NCBI GenBank assembly: GCA_003313425.1
Contig: NHZP01000009.1
Coordinates: 744,001 to 808,000, forward strand
Origin: Pseudopyrenochaeta lycopersici
Taxonomy: Eukaryota; Ascomycota; Dothideomycetes; Pleosporales; Pseudopyrenochaetaceae
Direction: 5' to 3'
Length of the DNA: 64,000 nt
The notes below the pieces were generated by a model. It ran no database searches. It saw only the letters and a program-made list of their open reading frames with translations, and had not been told where the DNA came from. Shown here piece by piece: positions 1 through 12,544 of the stretch. Made by a program: the position numbers and the translations under genes. Position 1 is the first letter of the stretch; each line of letters begins with the position of its first letter.

Positions 1-3000
1 GTGTCCCCACGGCTACCAGATAAGGAGAATGAAAGACACTCAATGAGATTGCTGCTATAGTACCTGCTTGTGCCCACGCGTGTACCACTTGAAGATGGTG
101 ATTTCCCGAAGTGATTGGCTTGCTTACTTTTCCCGCGCGACTTATTCTGGGCAACGGGATGCCTGCGGTATCTTAAGCCACTTACGATATGCCATGTATG
201 TCCATATGTATGGCTACAGGGGTCGCCTTCCTCCACACCAAAGCAGAATGATACCTCTTTCGACACTACCGAGTCTGGCTTTCGCTCTCGCATTTCTCTC
301 CACATGCACAACAAAAGCCATGCATTCAACCATGCAGCACTAAGCGTGTCGAGCAGGATCTCGACACAAGCATTCCCAGTACAATTCCGCCTTACCCGCC
401 GACCCAGGTGGTCGAAGAGTGTGACTCCTCAAGTGCAGGGGATCCTTATGTGGATCACAAGAAATATCAAGGTGGAAGTCGAATCCCGCGACGGAAGAAT
501 CGACACCGACACCGGGGCGGCCCGCAATTGGGCTCGACCGCTATCATGAAAAGGCACTTTTTACCGCTCCTTCCACAGATTTGTGTGTACCCACTTAGTC
601 TCCCACATGCACATTTCGTGCTTGTTAAAATATTCAATCTAGATCGTATCCCTTCCCATCAACCGCCGTAAGCAGAGTTTGCGAGGGAAAGAATGGGCAT
701 TACAAGTCATACGTTGGCACGTGTCTGCGCAAACTTAGATAGTGGCGGATATCATGCAGTAGTCAGCAGGCGAGAGCAGAAAATCGTCATGGAGGTCCGG
801 ATCCAGAGCATGTATTGTTCAGGCGTTATTCGGGTAGGATCGGCGAGCGATCTGCCATGGAAGCGCGTCTGGATGTGCGGAGATTTTATTGGGATTGGGG
901 CTTAACGGTGATGGTGTGGTGAGGAGGGGTTGATGGATTGTTGGGAAGTGGATGGAGGGGTTGCACTGCATCTTATTACCCCATCAATTGATGATCGGTC
1001 TCTCTGGTGCTGAGGTCGGTCCGGGAAAAAGCTCGTATAGTCGTCGTTGCAGAGATTTATTAGAGGCGAACGTTGATACTTCTGAGCGTGTGCGGATGTG
1101 AGAGCGGGAAGACAGTTAACGGCCGCGGCTGTGACGGCGTGGATATGTACCCGCTTCTCGGGTTCCAGGTACTGGATACATGCACTTTCGGGTGGCTAAC
1201 TTCGCGATATGTTGTACTGGACTGGGCAGCATGGCATAAGTCTAATTGCACTTGTGGGTTCGGTCTCATGCATTCGCTGCTCGAAGGGGAGTGGCACGTC
1301 CGTGAACGGCAGGCAAGTGAAGGGAAGGAACAATGCCTACTTGGCTGATTGCCGTGCATTTACTGGGCGAGAATTGCAATAAGCTATTCGGTTAGTGGGC
1401 ATGATAGCAGACATCTGAATACAGCAGCACATGTGAGAGGTGTGGTAGTGGAATTATGCAACATGTACGACGAATCTAATGAACGAAATATGTCAAGCAT
1501 GGAAGCAATGAATTAAAAATGCACTCAAATTGCATAGTTGGAATGCTGATAGGCAGCTGGAGGAGGTTTCGCTAGTGAAGAGCTACTAATTCGGATTACT
1601 CTCCGCCGTACTTTAGACTTTACGGCTGAGTAGAGGACAGCTGACGTGGAAGTGGAGCCAAAACGAGGTGACGCTCGTTCCAGATCCAGATCAAGACTCC
1701 CAGGATTTGCCGGAAGAAGAAGATGTAGCGTCTCATCGCGTTCGCCCAGTCGACGAGGTCGTGCGGAGACCAAAACACTGGGCGTATCCAAGCAGTCGAA
1801 GGCGGCCTCGTCCGCCAGGTACGTGGCTGGCGCTCGACCGCCCCACCAACATGCGGCAAAGAAGCAAGTACCGATGGTAGAATCGAGAACAGTTATGTCA
1901 TCACGGGAGACGTTCGATATTGGAAGCCTGTGAGGGGAAGATCACCGTATCCTCGGTGTGAACGGTCTCGCGTGTTTTTATGCTCCAACCGGATCGCACG
2001 ACGGCTATGGAAGGGTGCCCTTGCACCGTCGTGTTCTCGACTTGTCAACAAGGAACGTGATATGCATGGCATGACACATACAGTCCTGGAGAGCTGAAGC
2101 AATGTCGTCACGGCCTCATTGTGTATGAGCATAATGAGGCGGCCGCAAGGTCCCCAACGTCACACAAACCACATGGTGGTCCTAATTATCGATAACGAGA
2201 TTGCGGTGGATAGGGTCAGGACGGGTGCCTCTGGCGCATGCAATGTATTGGTACACAGCAAAGGAATAACGCCAATTTGCCAGGCCCTGCAACCGGCCCT
2301 GTTTCTGGTCATCAACACGCAGCAATGACGGATGTTCCTTGAAATCCGGCTTGCTTCCGCTGGATCGATGGTTTGAAAGACATGAGTCGCCGCGCCGCTC
2401 TGGCAGTGCACCCGCACTTCCGGCAAAGCCTTGGAACGCGCAATGCCAATCAGGGGAGGCCGACACCTCCAGCCTGCCACCGTAAGCGTGCTCACTGGAT
2501 AGTGCAGCCTCTCAGGGCTAACCTGTGCCACCGTTGAGCAAGAGCGGTGGCCATGGTTCCTCCGTGTCTATGGTGGCCAGCTCACACCTGCAGTCTAAGC
2601 GACAGCCTAGGTAGATGAATGTGAGGTGGCCTTGTGTGCCTTGAATGTTGGGCGCGTCTCGGGACGAGTGAACGGATGACAGCGCATCACCCCTGTCGGT
2701 ATTCTAATTCTAAACGATCCACGTTTTCTGGCGGCGCGCATTTGGCATGCAGCCCAGCCCAGGAAGTCAACGACGTCGGGTGGGGAACTCCGGGCTGCTG
2801 ATGCAGCTGGCGCTGACCAGGGTGGCCCTGGAACGTGCAGAAGAGGCGTCTTTTCTACAGTCTCGGTAGTATGGGGTGAATGGCGTCTGGGCGCTCTCTC
2901 GAGACCATTATTACTACCTGGTCTTTCGTCCAGGTCTCACACACACACACACTTCGTCATTCACAGCTCCCGTTCAACTATCCAATTCTCCGACGTCGAT

Positions 3001-3030
3001 CAATTACATCTAAAATACACAACGATCATC
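1..3030. other. Gene-free left flank
   Basis: No supported gene. The open frames here are at most 144 codons, overlap each other on both strands, have no recognisable domain and show no consistent splice structure. The right end holds a CA dinucleotide run and the probable promoter and leader of the small gene that starts at 3031. Confidence 0.6.
2938..2952. repeat. (CA)n microsatellite
   Basis: A 15-base CA dinucleotide run lies about 80 bp upstream of the start codon at 3031, probably in the promoter or 5' leader of that gene. Confidence 0.9.
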
Positions 3031-3535
3031 ATGGCCAACAACGCACGATACTACTACTCGCTACCCACCGAAGCGCCTGAACGATCAAGATCAGGCAGCC
3101 GTCGTCCACCTTTAACGCCATCAACAGTCTCTTCGCCATGCCTCACGACACATGTTCCTATGACTTCTCGACGGGACTCCTCTGGATCGTCAGGAAGCCC
3201 GACTAAGGCTTCAGCCTTATTGGCCAAGGTCGTCTCTTCACCCACAACGCCACGAGGGGATACTCCACATGGAAGTCCGATGCCGTCACCAGAGTCCAGG
3301 ATGCAACCAAGTCCTGCCTACTCCGCCCAGAGGCCGACTGTGTCGAGGACTGAGAGTGACCGTTACGTCAGGCAATATAGGCAGCAGGGTAAGCAGACAC
3401 TGTCGTAACCAAGCTGAACGAATCTGAGGCTGACATGCTGCAGATGGCTACATCAGCTTCCCAGATTTTGAGAAGTTCTGCCAAACTCAGAATCAATACG
3501 ATCAGCACCGTGGGCACACTGCTGTCAAGACTTGA
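3031..3535 (+). CDS. Small Ser/Pro-rich hypothetical protein (two exons)
   Basis: Not recognised. Exon 1 is 3031-3388. A 55-bp intron (3389-3443, GTAAGC...CTGCAG) follows, and exon 2 is 3444-3535. The spliced frame gives 149 residues. The first ~125 are rich in Ser, Pro, Thr and Arg with SP/TP pairs (SPTK, SPTTPRGDTP, GSPMPSPES), so the protein is probably disordered and a possible proline-directed kinase substrate. The last 30 residues differ: DGYISFPDFEKFCQ superficially resembles the C-terminal half of an EF-hand loop, but there is no full 12-residue loop and I do not call an EF-hand. Codon phase is maintained across the intron and the start follows a plausible leader, which supports a real gene. 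The function is unknown. Confidence 0.6.
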
Positions 3536-4541
3536 CTAGGTGTCATGGCAACTGAGTGAAAAAGACTTCAATGCTCAGTCACGATACTTACAAAACCAAT
3601 TACCCTACTATCGTACATCTGCACGTTCCTTTTCACCTAGGAGAGCTCATCCCGTCCTGCAACGAAGAGCCAGCAGCCCGGGAAAAGCTCGTCAAGATGA
3701 CAATTCGGGCCGCCCAGCAACATGCTATGCGCAGCGGTAGAAACTGCGCCATTTTCGCTCAAATCAAAAGCGAAGGCGAGTAAGAATTACAGCCAGCAGT
3801 CTACGTCACGATCGCGAGACGTCGGGCTGAAGAGCAGGAAAAGAAAGCTCACGTGGGGGCAATGTCCGCGGATGTTCCCATGACTTTGGCACAGCCACTC
3901 AGCTGCGGCTAATAGTCACGTTATCGAGGCCCGGGCTGCTGATGGCGGCGAAGAACTTCGGCGAAGGCGCAAGTAAACATGAAGGAACGCGCAGCGACCG
4001 AAGGCGGCGCCTCAACTGTTTGTAAATAAGTGCTCGGCTGGTGTGGCGCATGAAGCGTGTACCCAGCCAAGAGACCAACAAACCAACATTAGAACCAAAA
4101 ATAATTGCTCAACTCTGCATTGCCACTCTTTCCCCCCAAATACTGCATAGTGATGTTTTCTTGCGCGACTTGCAGTGAGATAGATGGCCGGCCTTCCGTT
4201 CAGAGGTTTCTTCAGTAGTAGAGGTTGTAGGCACGTTCTGGAGTTCTGTAAGTGGGAGTGCAAATTTGAAGCGCTTGATCCCACTGAGATGTGTACTTGG
4301 GGAAAAATCTATAGAACGCGAAAATTGATAGAACACGTGTGACCGACATATCGAGAGATGAGAGTCGACGTTGTGAGGCTTCGGACGATGATCGTCTTCG
4401 AGTTGTGGTAGTCTTGGCGCACACGTGATTTAGCGCACACATTATTCTAAGCGAGAATCGAAAAGGCTTTGGCGACAGCCGATATTGAACAACGACGACA
4501 ACACCACACAGCCTCGACGTTCAACAACCAGAGTCGCAATC
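3536..4541. other. Intergenic; promoter and leader of the eS1 gene
   Basis: No supported gene. A 75-codon frame at 3556-3783 has no recognisable features and is probably chance. The last ~100 bases run directly into the ribosomal protein gene and should contain its transcription start and leader. Confidence 0.5.
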
Positions 4542-5481
4542 ATGGCTGTCGGCAAGAACAAGCGTCTTTCAAAGGGCAAGAAGGGTCTTAAGAAGAAGAC
4601 CGACACCTTCGCAAAGAAGGACTGGTACAACGTCAAGGCGCCAGGAACTTTCGCCATCCGAGAGTAAGACCCCCCGCAGCACCACCACGGCTTCTCAATG
4701 GCTTCAATACTGACTCTCCTGCCTCTGCAGTGTCGGAAAGACCCTCGTCAACCGCACAACCGGTCTCAAGAACGCGAACGATGCGCTGAAGGGCCGGATA
4801 TTCGAGGTCTCGCTCGCCGATCTCCAGAAGGATGAGGACCACGCCTTCCGCAAGGTCAAGCTCCGCGTCGACGAGATCCAGGGCAAGAACTGCCTGACCA
4901 ACTTCCACGGTCTCGACTTCACCTCTGACAAGCTCCGCTCCCTCGTCCGCAAATGGCAAACCCTCATCGAGGCCAACGTTGTTGTCAAGACCACCGACGA
5001 CTACCTCATCCGCCTCTTCGCCATCGGCTTCACCAAGCGACGACCAAACCAGATCAAGAAGACCACATACGCTGCCTCGTCCCAGATCAGGGCGATCCGC
5101 AAGAAGATGGTCGAGATCATGACCCGGGACGCCAGCTCGTGCACTCTTGCCCAGCTCACCCAGAAGCTCATCCCCGAGGTTATCGGCCGCGAGATTGAGA
5201 AGTCCACTCAGGGCATCTACCCCCTCCAGAACGTATGTGCATACTGCGGAGACCCAGAGAAAAAAAACTAGGGCTAACACGATATAGGTCCACGTACGAA
5301 AGGTCAAGCTCCTCAAGGCACCCAAGTTCGATCTTGGTGCTCTTCTCGGTCTCCACGGCGAGTCAAGCCAGGATGACTCTGGTCAGAAGGTACGATAAAT
5401 TCCTTGCCCGAATTGTGGACTACATCTAACGAGATTCAGGTTGAGCGGGAGTTCAAGGAGACAGTTCTTGAGCAGGTATAA
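4542..5481 (+). CDS. rps1: 40S ribosomal protein eS1 (S3Ae; yeast Rps1)
   Basis: Component of the small cytoplasmic ribosomal subunit near the mRNA exit. Four exons: 4542-4663, 4731-5232, 5288-5389 and 5440-5481, giving 255 residues, the usual family length. The N-terminus [19 protein letters not shown], the block [55 protein letters not shown] and [15 protein letters not shown] are all eS1 signatures. The last exon codes only [13 protein letters not shown]. Introns have canonical ends (GTAAGA/CTGCAG, GTATGT/TATAG, GTACGA/TTCAG). The early intron after only 122 coding bases is typical of fungal ribosomal protein genes. Expected to be highly expressed and co-regulated with other ribosomal protein genes. 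Confidence 0.97.
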
Positions 5482-7085
5482 GGTCACGGTTGAATAGGCA
5501 GGGGTTTTCTGGGTCTTTTCAACATTCTGCGGCATGATATGGGCATCCAAAAGGTGTTATGTTTACAAATGAATGTTTAAACATACCCTTGATGAATCTC
5601 CGCAGCAGTGACGGCGTGCATGGGTACAATCCGCATCTGGTGTTCCAGGTGGTGCGGGAAAAGTATCATGGAAATGACAATGACAAGTTACACAATCTCA
5701 CTAATGTTGCTGCAAGTCGCTGACCATATTGCCCATGCACCAACCGATTGACTGTTGCTTTATGGCAATACTACTGACGGCAATAACACCAATGCTGCCC
5801 TGAGAGGATTGTCCCTTTACCCAACCTCGCCCTCCTATACTTCGTGCGTCGATTTCTTATACACTCAAAGTCATAGTGTGATGTCTAATCAACATGGTCT
5901 ACGGTTTACGTAATCCCATGAATCTGTATTATCCCTTTCTCTCGCATCGACGCTATAACACTGATCTATTATTATCATACTATCCACCTCTCAGAGTCTC
6001 TTCAATCCAAAGTTATCGTTCCGTATCCGCCAAAAACGCTCTTGTTTCATGGTCACAGTAAACCTCATTTACATATATAGACCTTGTTGCATCAAGAGCG
6101 ATCTATTGAATACCGTGAAGACAGCCAAGTCACTACCGTCAACTCCGAAATTCTATCCCGTCTTTCTATATCATACGTTTCCATCGTATCTATACGTTTT
6201 TCATGTAACGCTTGCAGAACGTTCTAGAGTCTTCACCGATCAGCGCGTCTAGCACAATGGAGGGGAGCCCGGACAGCATGGAGCTACCATGTAGAGCATG
6301 GAGCATGGAGCATGGTTTATACCAAAGGTCCCAACAAAAATAACGATGCAAATGTCTGCTAACATCACCTTTCCATTGCAACTCCACGTTGCTGTCTCGG
6401 CTTCTTGTTACTCCCGCCATGCAACCGCACGACTCATGCCGGACGTCTCCGGCGGTATACCTCCGAGCGGGAGACTCCTTAGTGCCCGCTGGCTTTCCAG
6501 GATTGCGGTGTGAATGCCAGCGTCTGTATGCTGATGTGGTTGTGCGTGGAGTGTCTCGCGTGGCTGCGGGGAAGTGAGATGTTGTTCAGTTAGGGCGCCG
6601 TCCTGATCTCACCGCTACTTTGACGAAAGATGGACGTCAGCTCGAAGACGAAGGAAGGAGGTAGGACCGATTGGTGAGAAGGGAACCCGAGAATCAGTGT
6701 TTCTCGGATCGAGAGTATAATCGTGCGATGTACCTTTTAGGGTGTGTTGGGAATATGCAGAGTGTTGCTGTGGAGACGTGGACATAGGGTGGGCAGCACG
6801 GAAACTGATACCGGGTGAATCAGCAGCGAGATTTGTTAGGAGGAACATTGTTTGCTTGTCCTTGCTAGTTCTTCATCCTACTGTGTACATCTCAAGCTAA
6901 CGTGGAGTTGTATCGGTACGTGTATGGGCTCAACGGCCAGGATCCGGTCTGCCAAAGGTAACCTTGAACCCTCCATCATTCTTCATCGTGTGTAATCTCG
7001 ACTCCTGCTCATACTCCCGGGAGATCATCCCGCTACGTTTGTCTCCACTGTGAACATCATTGAGCTTTTTGAACTTCGCGATCCT
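5482..7085. other. Intergenic, no gene seen
   Basis: The 3' flank of eS1 and, on the minus strand, of the P450-like gene. It holds only short overlapping frames. The segment 5850-6200 is pyrimidine-rich on the plus strand. A small 7-bp tandem repeat lies at 6294-6314. Confidence 0.5.
6294..6314. repeat. Tandem 7-bp repeat (GAGCATG x3)
   Basis: Three perfect contiguous copies of GAGCATG. Imperfect relatives (GCATGGAG, CCATGTAG) lie just upstream at about 6275-6293, so the tract may be a small slippage-prone repeat. No function is implied. Confidence 0.85.
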
Positions 7086-9153
7086 TCAACCAATCCTCCG
7101 CGTTATCTTCGACACCGGAAGCCCCTCCAATCTCCTAACCCGAACCCTCACGTCCCTCTTCGGGATCTTTACGACCGCCCCATCAACCGCTTTCGGTATG
7201 GTCCACTTCGCGTTCTTGCTCTCCTTGGCTCTTTTCTCCTTATCTGCCTCTTCTTTAGCAGCTTTTTGCTCCCTGCTCAGCGGTTCAGCACCAATAGAAA
7301 CCTCATCCCGTGCTTCTTGCATGTGGTCAAAGAGCGTCTTTTTGGGCGCGGGTGTGATATCCCAGAGCTGGACGATACCTGCTATCAAGGAAATGAGCAG
7401 GGTGGAATTATACGAGCTTGTCGCGTCGGTTGGGGAGATTAGAGAAGCTGGCGCTAAATTATTGATAAAACGATCAAATTTGAACACGGGCGATGAGCTG
7501 TGATTTGCTGGTGAGGAGTTGATCAGTGATTGTGAAAGACCGATGTCGACGTATGTGCCGACTTCGAGTTCCCAGGACTCTTCTTCACCAGGACGTGCGA
7601 TCCCACTTTCTTGAAGGATGATTGGCTTGATGACTTTGTATGTGGAATTTGAACAATTGTAGAAGCGTCTAGATTCGTTGATGCAAGATCGTAGATAAGG
7701 AAAGGACTTTGAAGCGAGTGCTTCCGCCGCTGAAGTAAATCGTATCTCGGGGGGTGCGGGAAACGATGGGTGTATCGAAGGAGGCTGGACTGCTTGCGCC
7801 CAGGCCTTTGTCTCTTCTTTGATCTTCTTGAGAGGGGTTCCATCCGTGTTCTGCGTATCTTGCGGGTCCCCAGCAGAGTAAACGTGCAAAAGTGTCCAAA
7901 ACACCAATGGGACTACTTCAGCGACAAGCCCGTGTATTAGCTGAAGTGCAATTGCCGCCCGGACGCCCATGGGCAGATCATGCTTTGAGAAGAGTTCATT
8001 AAGTTTTGTGAGAGGTGTAGCAAGGTCCGCGTCGGTTTCTTCACCACTTACACTCTCATCATCCTCCGGAACCCTCCTCACTGGCGGATTTGTCAAGTCG
8101 TGAAATAGATTCGTAAAGTTCTGAAGTAGCCTTTTCTGCGCCAGAGCAGCTCCGGGTAGTCCTTGTATGGGAGATAATCGCGGTAACCCTAATGCGAGCG
8201 CCCAAAAGCGCTGATTGAAAGTCGCAAGATCAGTTGCAAGGAGCTGATACGATTCTGTAAATTGAGCACCAATGACAGGGGGTAAGATCGCGTTGCAGCA
8301 GAATTCGTTGATGAGCGTGAAGAGATCGCACTCAGCTTCCGATGTTCCATCTGTAAGTTCGACGTTCGAGACGCGTTCCCATTGCATCTGATCGACGATT
8401 GAAGAATTGAATGTGACGAAGTCCGGAAGGGATTCGGACAGGATGGTCAACGATGCATTGATGAGGCCTTCCATCTGCTTGCCTTTGAGCATTTCGGTCT
8501 CGATAACTTTGGTAATCACTGGTGAGAGTTCGAAATACCGGCTTTCGACGTCTTTTGGCATGCTGAATGCGTTACGGAGAAGAGCCCACCTGCTAGCATG
8601 CGCTTCTTCAAGGTCACTCCAGTTCTTGTAGACTTGCTCTAATAAAGAGTCTGAGAAGAGGACATTATGCTTCGCTCCCGCGCCTTTATATGCAACAATG
8701 CTGGTTATTGAAGATTCACTGATCAAATGTTAGGTCTCGCCCACCGAGCTAAACTTCGAAAACTAACCGAACACTTTTTAACCATTCTTCCCCACTAAAT
8801 GCGATGCTCCCAAAATGCCTGACACCCGGAATCCAGTATGGCAATGATTGTACCCTCCTCTTCCCTCCGCCATCTTTGCCCTTATCTGCATCTCCAGAGC
8901 CAGAAAGTAATCTCGTGGGTAGCAACACGAAAACCGTGGAAAGAACAACTTGTGGTAAAAGATCAAACCATGAGAAATCTTCTGGTATAAGTCTTTGAAA
9001 TGACCGATCAAGGCCAAAGTAGTATGCAATGGCAAGGGTGAAGGGGCTGAGAAGTGCAATGTAGCATATTGGAAGAAACAACACCCTTATTATGCCATTA
9101 GAGGCATACACAGCCAGGAACAATGTCCTGAGGGAACCCATCTTTGGAAACAC
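7086..9153 (-). CDS. Cytochrome P450-fold protein of CYP7/CYP8 type lacking the haem-thiolate cysteine
   Basis: Two exons, 8768-9153 (or from the second Met at 9138) and 7086-8718, with a 49-bp intron (GTTAGT...GATCAG); ~672 residues. The N-terminus is hydrophobic with at least two membrane segments, indicating ER anchoring. The middle matches the CYP7/CYP8 clan: LPDFVTFNSSIVDQMQW, ALGLPRLSPIQGL with a following basic helix, and an I-helix-like stretch EVVPLVFWTLLHV. The K-helix ExxR is kept as ESRR. The haem-binding FxxGxxxCxG is absent. Where it should fall, after FKFDRF and before ISLIAGIVQLWDI, the sequence reads SPTDATSSYNSTL, with no Cys and no Gly pair. The C-terminus carries an added Lys/Glu-rich helix. 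The reading frame is intact, so this is a probable non-catalytic or neofunctionalised P450 rather than an obvious pseudogene. The family assignment is good; the role is unknown. Confidence 0.8.
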
Positions 9154-9975
9154 GGTAGACAGTCCCTCTTCGTGTTCGCCGATGCTCTAATCCTCCAGAA
9201 AAAAGCCAACAAGTGTGCTGCGGTCTGACTACTGCTGCAGCGTGTGCGTCGGCGATGTTCAGGTCCAGCTTTGTCACGTTGACGTTTTCAGCTCCACGCC
9301 ATAGGACTGGAATGCGATTTGGAGATTCCTGCAAGCCTACCCTGCGAGAGGAACGAATGGCGATGGGTGTCAAAGAGAAAGCGATTGTGGAAGAGGCGCT
9401 AGAGGGGTGTCCGTAGTGCACGGTGGCATTCAATGGAGAACGCTAGAATCCAGCACGACCAATGAGGCTTCTCTCTAAAGATAACCCCCACCTCGCGCCT
9501 TCCCTCTCGCAGCCGTATCGTGATGCATGTGCAAAGACTTTGTGAGCCACCAAGACTTCAGCTGCCGGCCTTAGAATTGCAACCTCAGCCCTATTGTTGT
9601 GTGATCGTGGACCAATCACGCGCGAGAGAGCCTCAGCCTCCGCCCTTTTGAGGCTGCTAATTCCGCAAAACCAGTCATCTTGTACTCGCTTACCAAACCA
9701 CGGATTACAGCAGCGCGGAAAGGCATATTGATTTTGGATGAGTGAGTATATCAGCATGCAATGGTTCTCCAGTTCTAGGTGCAGCAAGCTAATAGCATTA
9801 AAGACTTGAACTACGCCTTTACTCAAAAAGCCAAATATCGAAAACAGAACCTGCATCGTCTTGGCTATCAGAAATAGACTTTCACTATCAGCCGCAAGAA
9901 CCACTCAATCACCTACTATTGAAGAGAGGCCCTCCACAAAGCGGAAGCTACACAAGTTCAGCCACGCCACACAAG
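9154..9975. other. Intergenic between divergent P450-like and ITPase genes
   Basis: About 820 bp separate the two divergent starts. A 153-codon minus-strand frame (9443-9904) has no ATG start and no recognisable feature, and it overlaps the ITPase leader, so it is not called. The segment probably carries promoters for both genes. Confidence 0.5.
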
Positions 9976-10833
9976 ATGACGTCCACGCCAACGGTGCCCA
10001 AGCACCTGAACTTCATCACAGGCAACAAAAACAAACTCGCAGAAGTCCAAGCAATTCTAGAAGGCGTCATTGAGCTACGAAATCAGAATGTCGATCTTGT
10101 TGAGATTCAAGGGACTGTCGAGGAAGTTACAACGGACAAGGCACGCAGAGCGGCTGAAGCTGTAAGTTGAAAACATCTTGTTATCTCATACGATATTGCA
10201 CCAATTGCAGACAGCCAGCAAGACGTATGAACAACTGCTAAGATGTTTTCAGATCCAAGGGCCTGTCCTAGTAGAAGACACATGTCTCTGCTTCAAAGCT
10301 ATGAATGATCTGCCAGGACCATATATGTATGTCTATTCTTCCTTTCCTCTTTCCAACCGCTTCTTGCTATCTATTCAACTCCTTACACCCACGTCTCCTT
10401 CCAATCAGACCTCCGGCAAACGCACACAGTCTAACTTTCACCAGCAAATGGTTCATGCTCTCCCTCGGCGCCTCTCAAATGCACAAGATGCTTGCAGGCT
10501 TCGATGACAAATCCGCACAAGCGGTCTGCACATTCGCGTACTGCGAAGGGCCTGGACATGAGCCGGTACTATTCCAGGGTCGGACAGACGGGAAGTTGGT
10601 GGAGTCGAGGGGAAGTACTGTATTTGGTAAGTCAGCACGGGTCTTGAAAATTATGGACATCGAAGCCTGAATGTGGAATACAAGCTAACAGGGACACAGG
10701 CTGGGATTCGTGCTTTGAATACAATGGCCAGACGTATGCGGAGATGGACAAGAGTGAAAAGAATAAGATCAGTCACCGAGGGAAGGCGTTAGACAAGTTG
10801 AAGGAGTGGCTGGCAAACAAGGTGGAGTCGTGA
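9976..10833 (+). CDS. ham1: Inosine triphosphate pyrophosphatase (HAM1/ITPA family)
   Basis: Hydrolyses ITP, XTP and dITP to monophosphates, cleansing the nucleotide pool in the cytosol. Four exons: 9976-10161, 10253-10326, 10445-10626 and 10700-10833, giving 191 residues (family usual ~185-195). Signatures in order: [18 protein letters not shown] at the N-terminus (substrate-binding TGNxxKxxE), [12 protein letters not shown] with the metal-binding Glu-Asp, LPGPYIKWF rebuilt exactly across the second intron, [10 protein letters not shown], and GWDSCFE close to the C-terminus. The start at 9976 is chosen because an in-frame ATG 57 bp upstream would add residues unlike family members, whereas [17 protein letters not shown] fits. 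It is convergent with the Fap7/AK6 gene, with only 145 bp between stop codons. Confidence 0.95.
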
Positions 10834-10978
10834 CCATAGAGCTTGCTCATAGAAGCATGAGTTCGTCTTGTTGTATTTCCAAATTCCAACAACCATAGAG
10901 AAAGAGTTAGAACATACCATGAGTGCAAATATCCAGCCTCAAGTCTCATCTCACGAATGGTTCCTATTTTCTCCATCG

Positions 10979-11612
10979 TTACTGCTCCTCCGCCGCCCTT
11001 GCGCGGTCTTTCTTCCACTGTTGAACCCACTGCTCTATCCTCTCCAAGTTGCTCTCAACATCTTCATTGCTTTCACTCTTCAACTCGACCACAATCTCCT
11101 CTTTGTAAGCCTCTCTTGCCTCATCAAGCAAGACCTGCATGATTTCGGAATCCATATTCTCCTCCAACTTCTTGCCCTTGTATCCTCTTGCAGTCAGGCG
11201 GTCGTATAATAAGGTAGAGTCGCATCTTAGGACAATGACGAGATCGATCCAGCGCTCGGGGAAGAGGTCGCAGGCGTGCCAGTCGAGAATGTAGCCGCCG
11301 GCTGTGTGGAGTGGGAGAGCTTCTATGTAGTCGAGCAACTAAATACAAAGTTAGCAAACAGGTTGCCTGCAGTTTGAGAAGCGATTTGCTCAAATGTCGA
11401 GGGCATGCAATTGTTCGGGAACGCACCTTGTCCTCGTCCACTATCCAGCTGCCTGTCTCCTCATCTTTGCCCTCGTTGAATCCCTCGTCTTTAACAATCT
11501 GATTCACTGACAAATGCTTGAAACCCGTCGCTCTTGCCAACTGTTCTGCATGTGTTGTTTTTCCCACACCGGGTGTGCCTGTGATCACAATGTTCGGGTT
11601 TTGGCGCGCCAT
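10979..11612 (-). CDS. fap7: Adenylate kinase isoenzyme 6 / Fap7 (hCINAP homologue)
   Basis: Nuclear nucleoside-monophosphate kinase and ATPase that acts in the last cytoplasmic steps of 18S rRNA maturation together with uS11. Two exons, 11427-11612 and 10979-11338, separated by an 88-bp intron (GTGCGT...TTTAG), give 181 residues, the family length. The Walker A loop GTPGVGKT lies at residues ~12-19, followed by HLSVNQIVKDEG (NMP-binding region), then ILDWHACDLFPERW, DLVIVLRCDSTLLYDRL and ARGYKGKKLEENMDSEI (lid region, strongly conserved in AK6). The C-terminus is a charged helix. The start at 11612 (MARQNPNIVITGTPG) matches homologues better than an upstream in-frame extension. It sits head-to-tail 932 bp downstream of the nap1 stop on the same strand. 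Confidence 0.95.
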
Positions 11613-12544
11613 CTTGTGCTCGATTTGTGAATGTGGTTGAAGGTAGTTGCAAAGGGACTGCTCGTTCAAGGTGTACTCGAAGGTGCCTGGGGTCCTAAAA
11701 TGTCAAGAGAGACCTTAAGAGTGGGCGCATGCGTATGTGAAAGGTCCAGTAGAGTGCTGTCTAAACCTTAATTGCGTCTAAGAATGCCTGTCGCCTTCCA
11801 AAAGCTGTTTCTCCCAAAATTTAATTCAGTCCGAAATTCACCCGGCTTGACCCCCACTACCCCTCACTAACCGCCTTTGAATATTGACACTCAATCCAGA
11901 ATTCTGGGAATTCCTACGTGGGTATGCCTGACATAACGGTGTGCGTTTCACGGACCGAACGTTAGAACATGTTCGTCATGTTGACGTAGCTCTATGGCTG
12001 GAAAAGGAGCACCATCGGCGTTCATAGTGACGTGATATGTGATTAAGACGTGAAGCCTATCGGATACTGATGGCTTCACATTCAATAAAGTAATGTAGAG
12101 ATATTCAAACTTTTATATGCGGATAAACCATAAACCACGCTACGAACCATCAGACCGCTCTCCATTCTCTAAGGGCAAGCACTACCCAGTGCAACGAAAA
12201 CATTTCAAAACTCCACCTAAACGACGCCAAACATGCAAGGGATCGTGCTGTTGTATCATGTGAGGAAGACTCGGGGGAGACAAATGGCGAGAAGAACCAA
12301 AGTAGTTGGTGTAAACTAACCCAAGAATCTCCCCTCACCCGAACCCAGCTCTTTTAATGCAGTATTACGCCATATGAAAAGGCACGTAGTGTGGCGATGT
12401 GTGGGTGAACAGACGAGTGAAGGAGACAGTCAGGCCATGCACCCGAACGATTGTGGAACCACCAAAATGCGTGATGATGCCGGCATCTAGATTGAAGAAC
12501 AAGTCCAATACTCTCAAGTCAAGGAAACCATTGCTTCGAACCAT
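11613..12544. other. Intergenic, upstream of Fap7 and downstream of Nap1
   Basis: No gene seen. Short frames only. It should hold the Fap7 promoter at its left end and the nap1 3' UTR at its right end. Confidence 0.5.

Noticed and set aside
115..549. 144-codon open frame at the left edge
   Set aside because: No domain, overlaps other open frames, Cys/Ser-rich random composition and no splice context.
3444..3535. EF-hand-like sequence in the small protein at 3031-3535
   Set aside because: Only the second half of a loop matches and the calcium-coordinating first half is missing.
4633..5325. 230-codon minus-strand frame
   Set aside because: Antisense shadow of the eS1 coding exons.
9443..9904. 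153-codon minus-strand frame between the P450-like and ITPase genes
   Set aside because: Begins with GTG rather than ATG and overlaps the ITPase leader; nothing recognisable.
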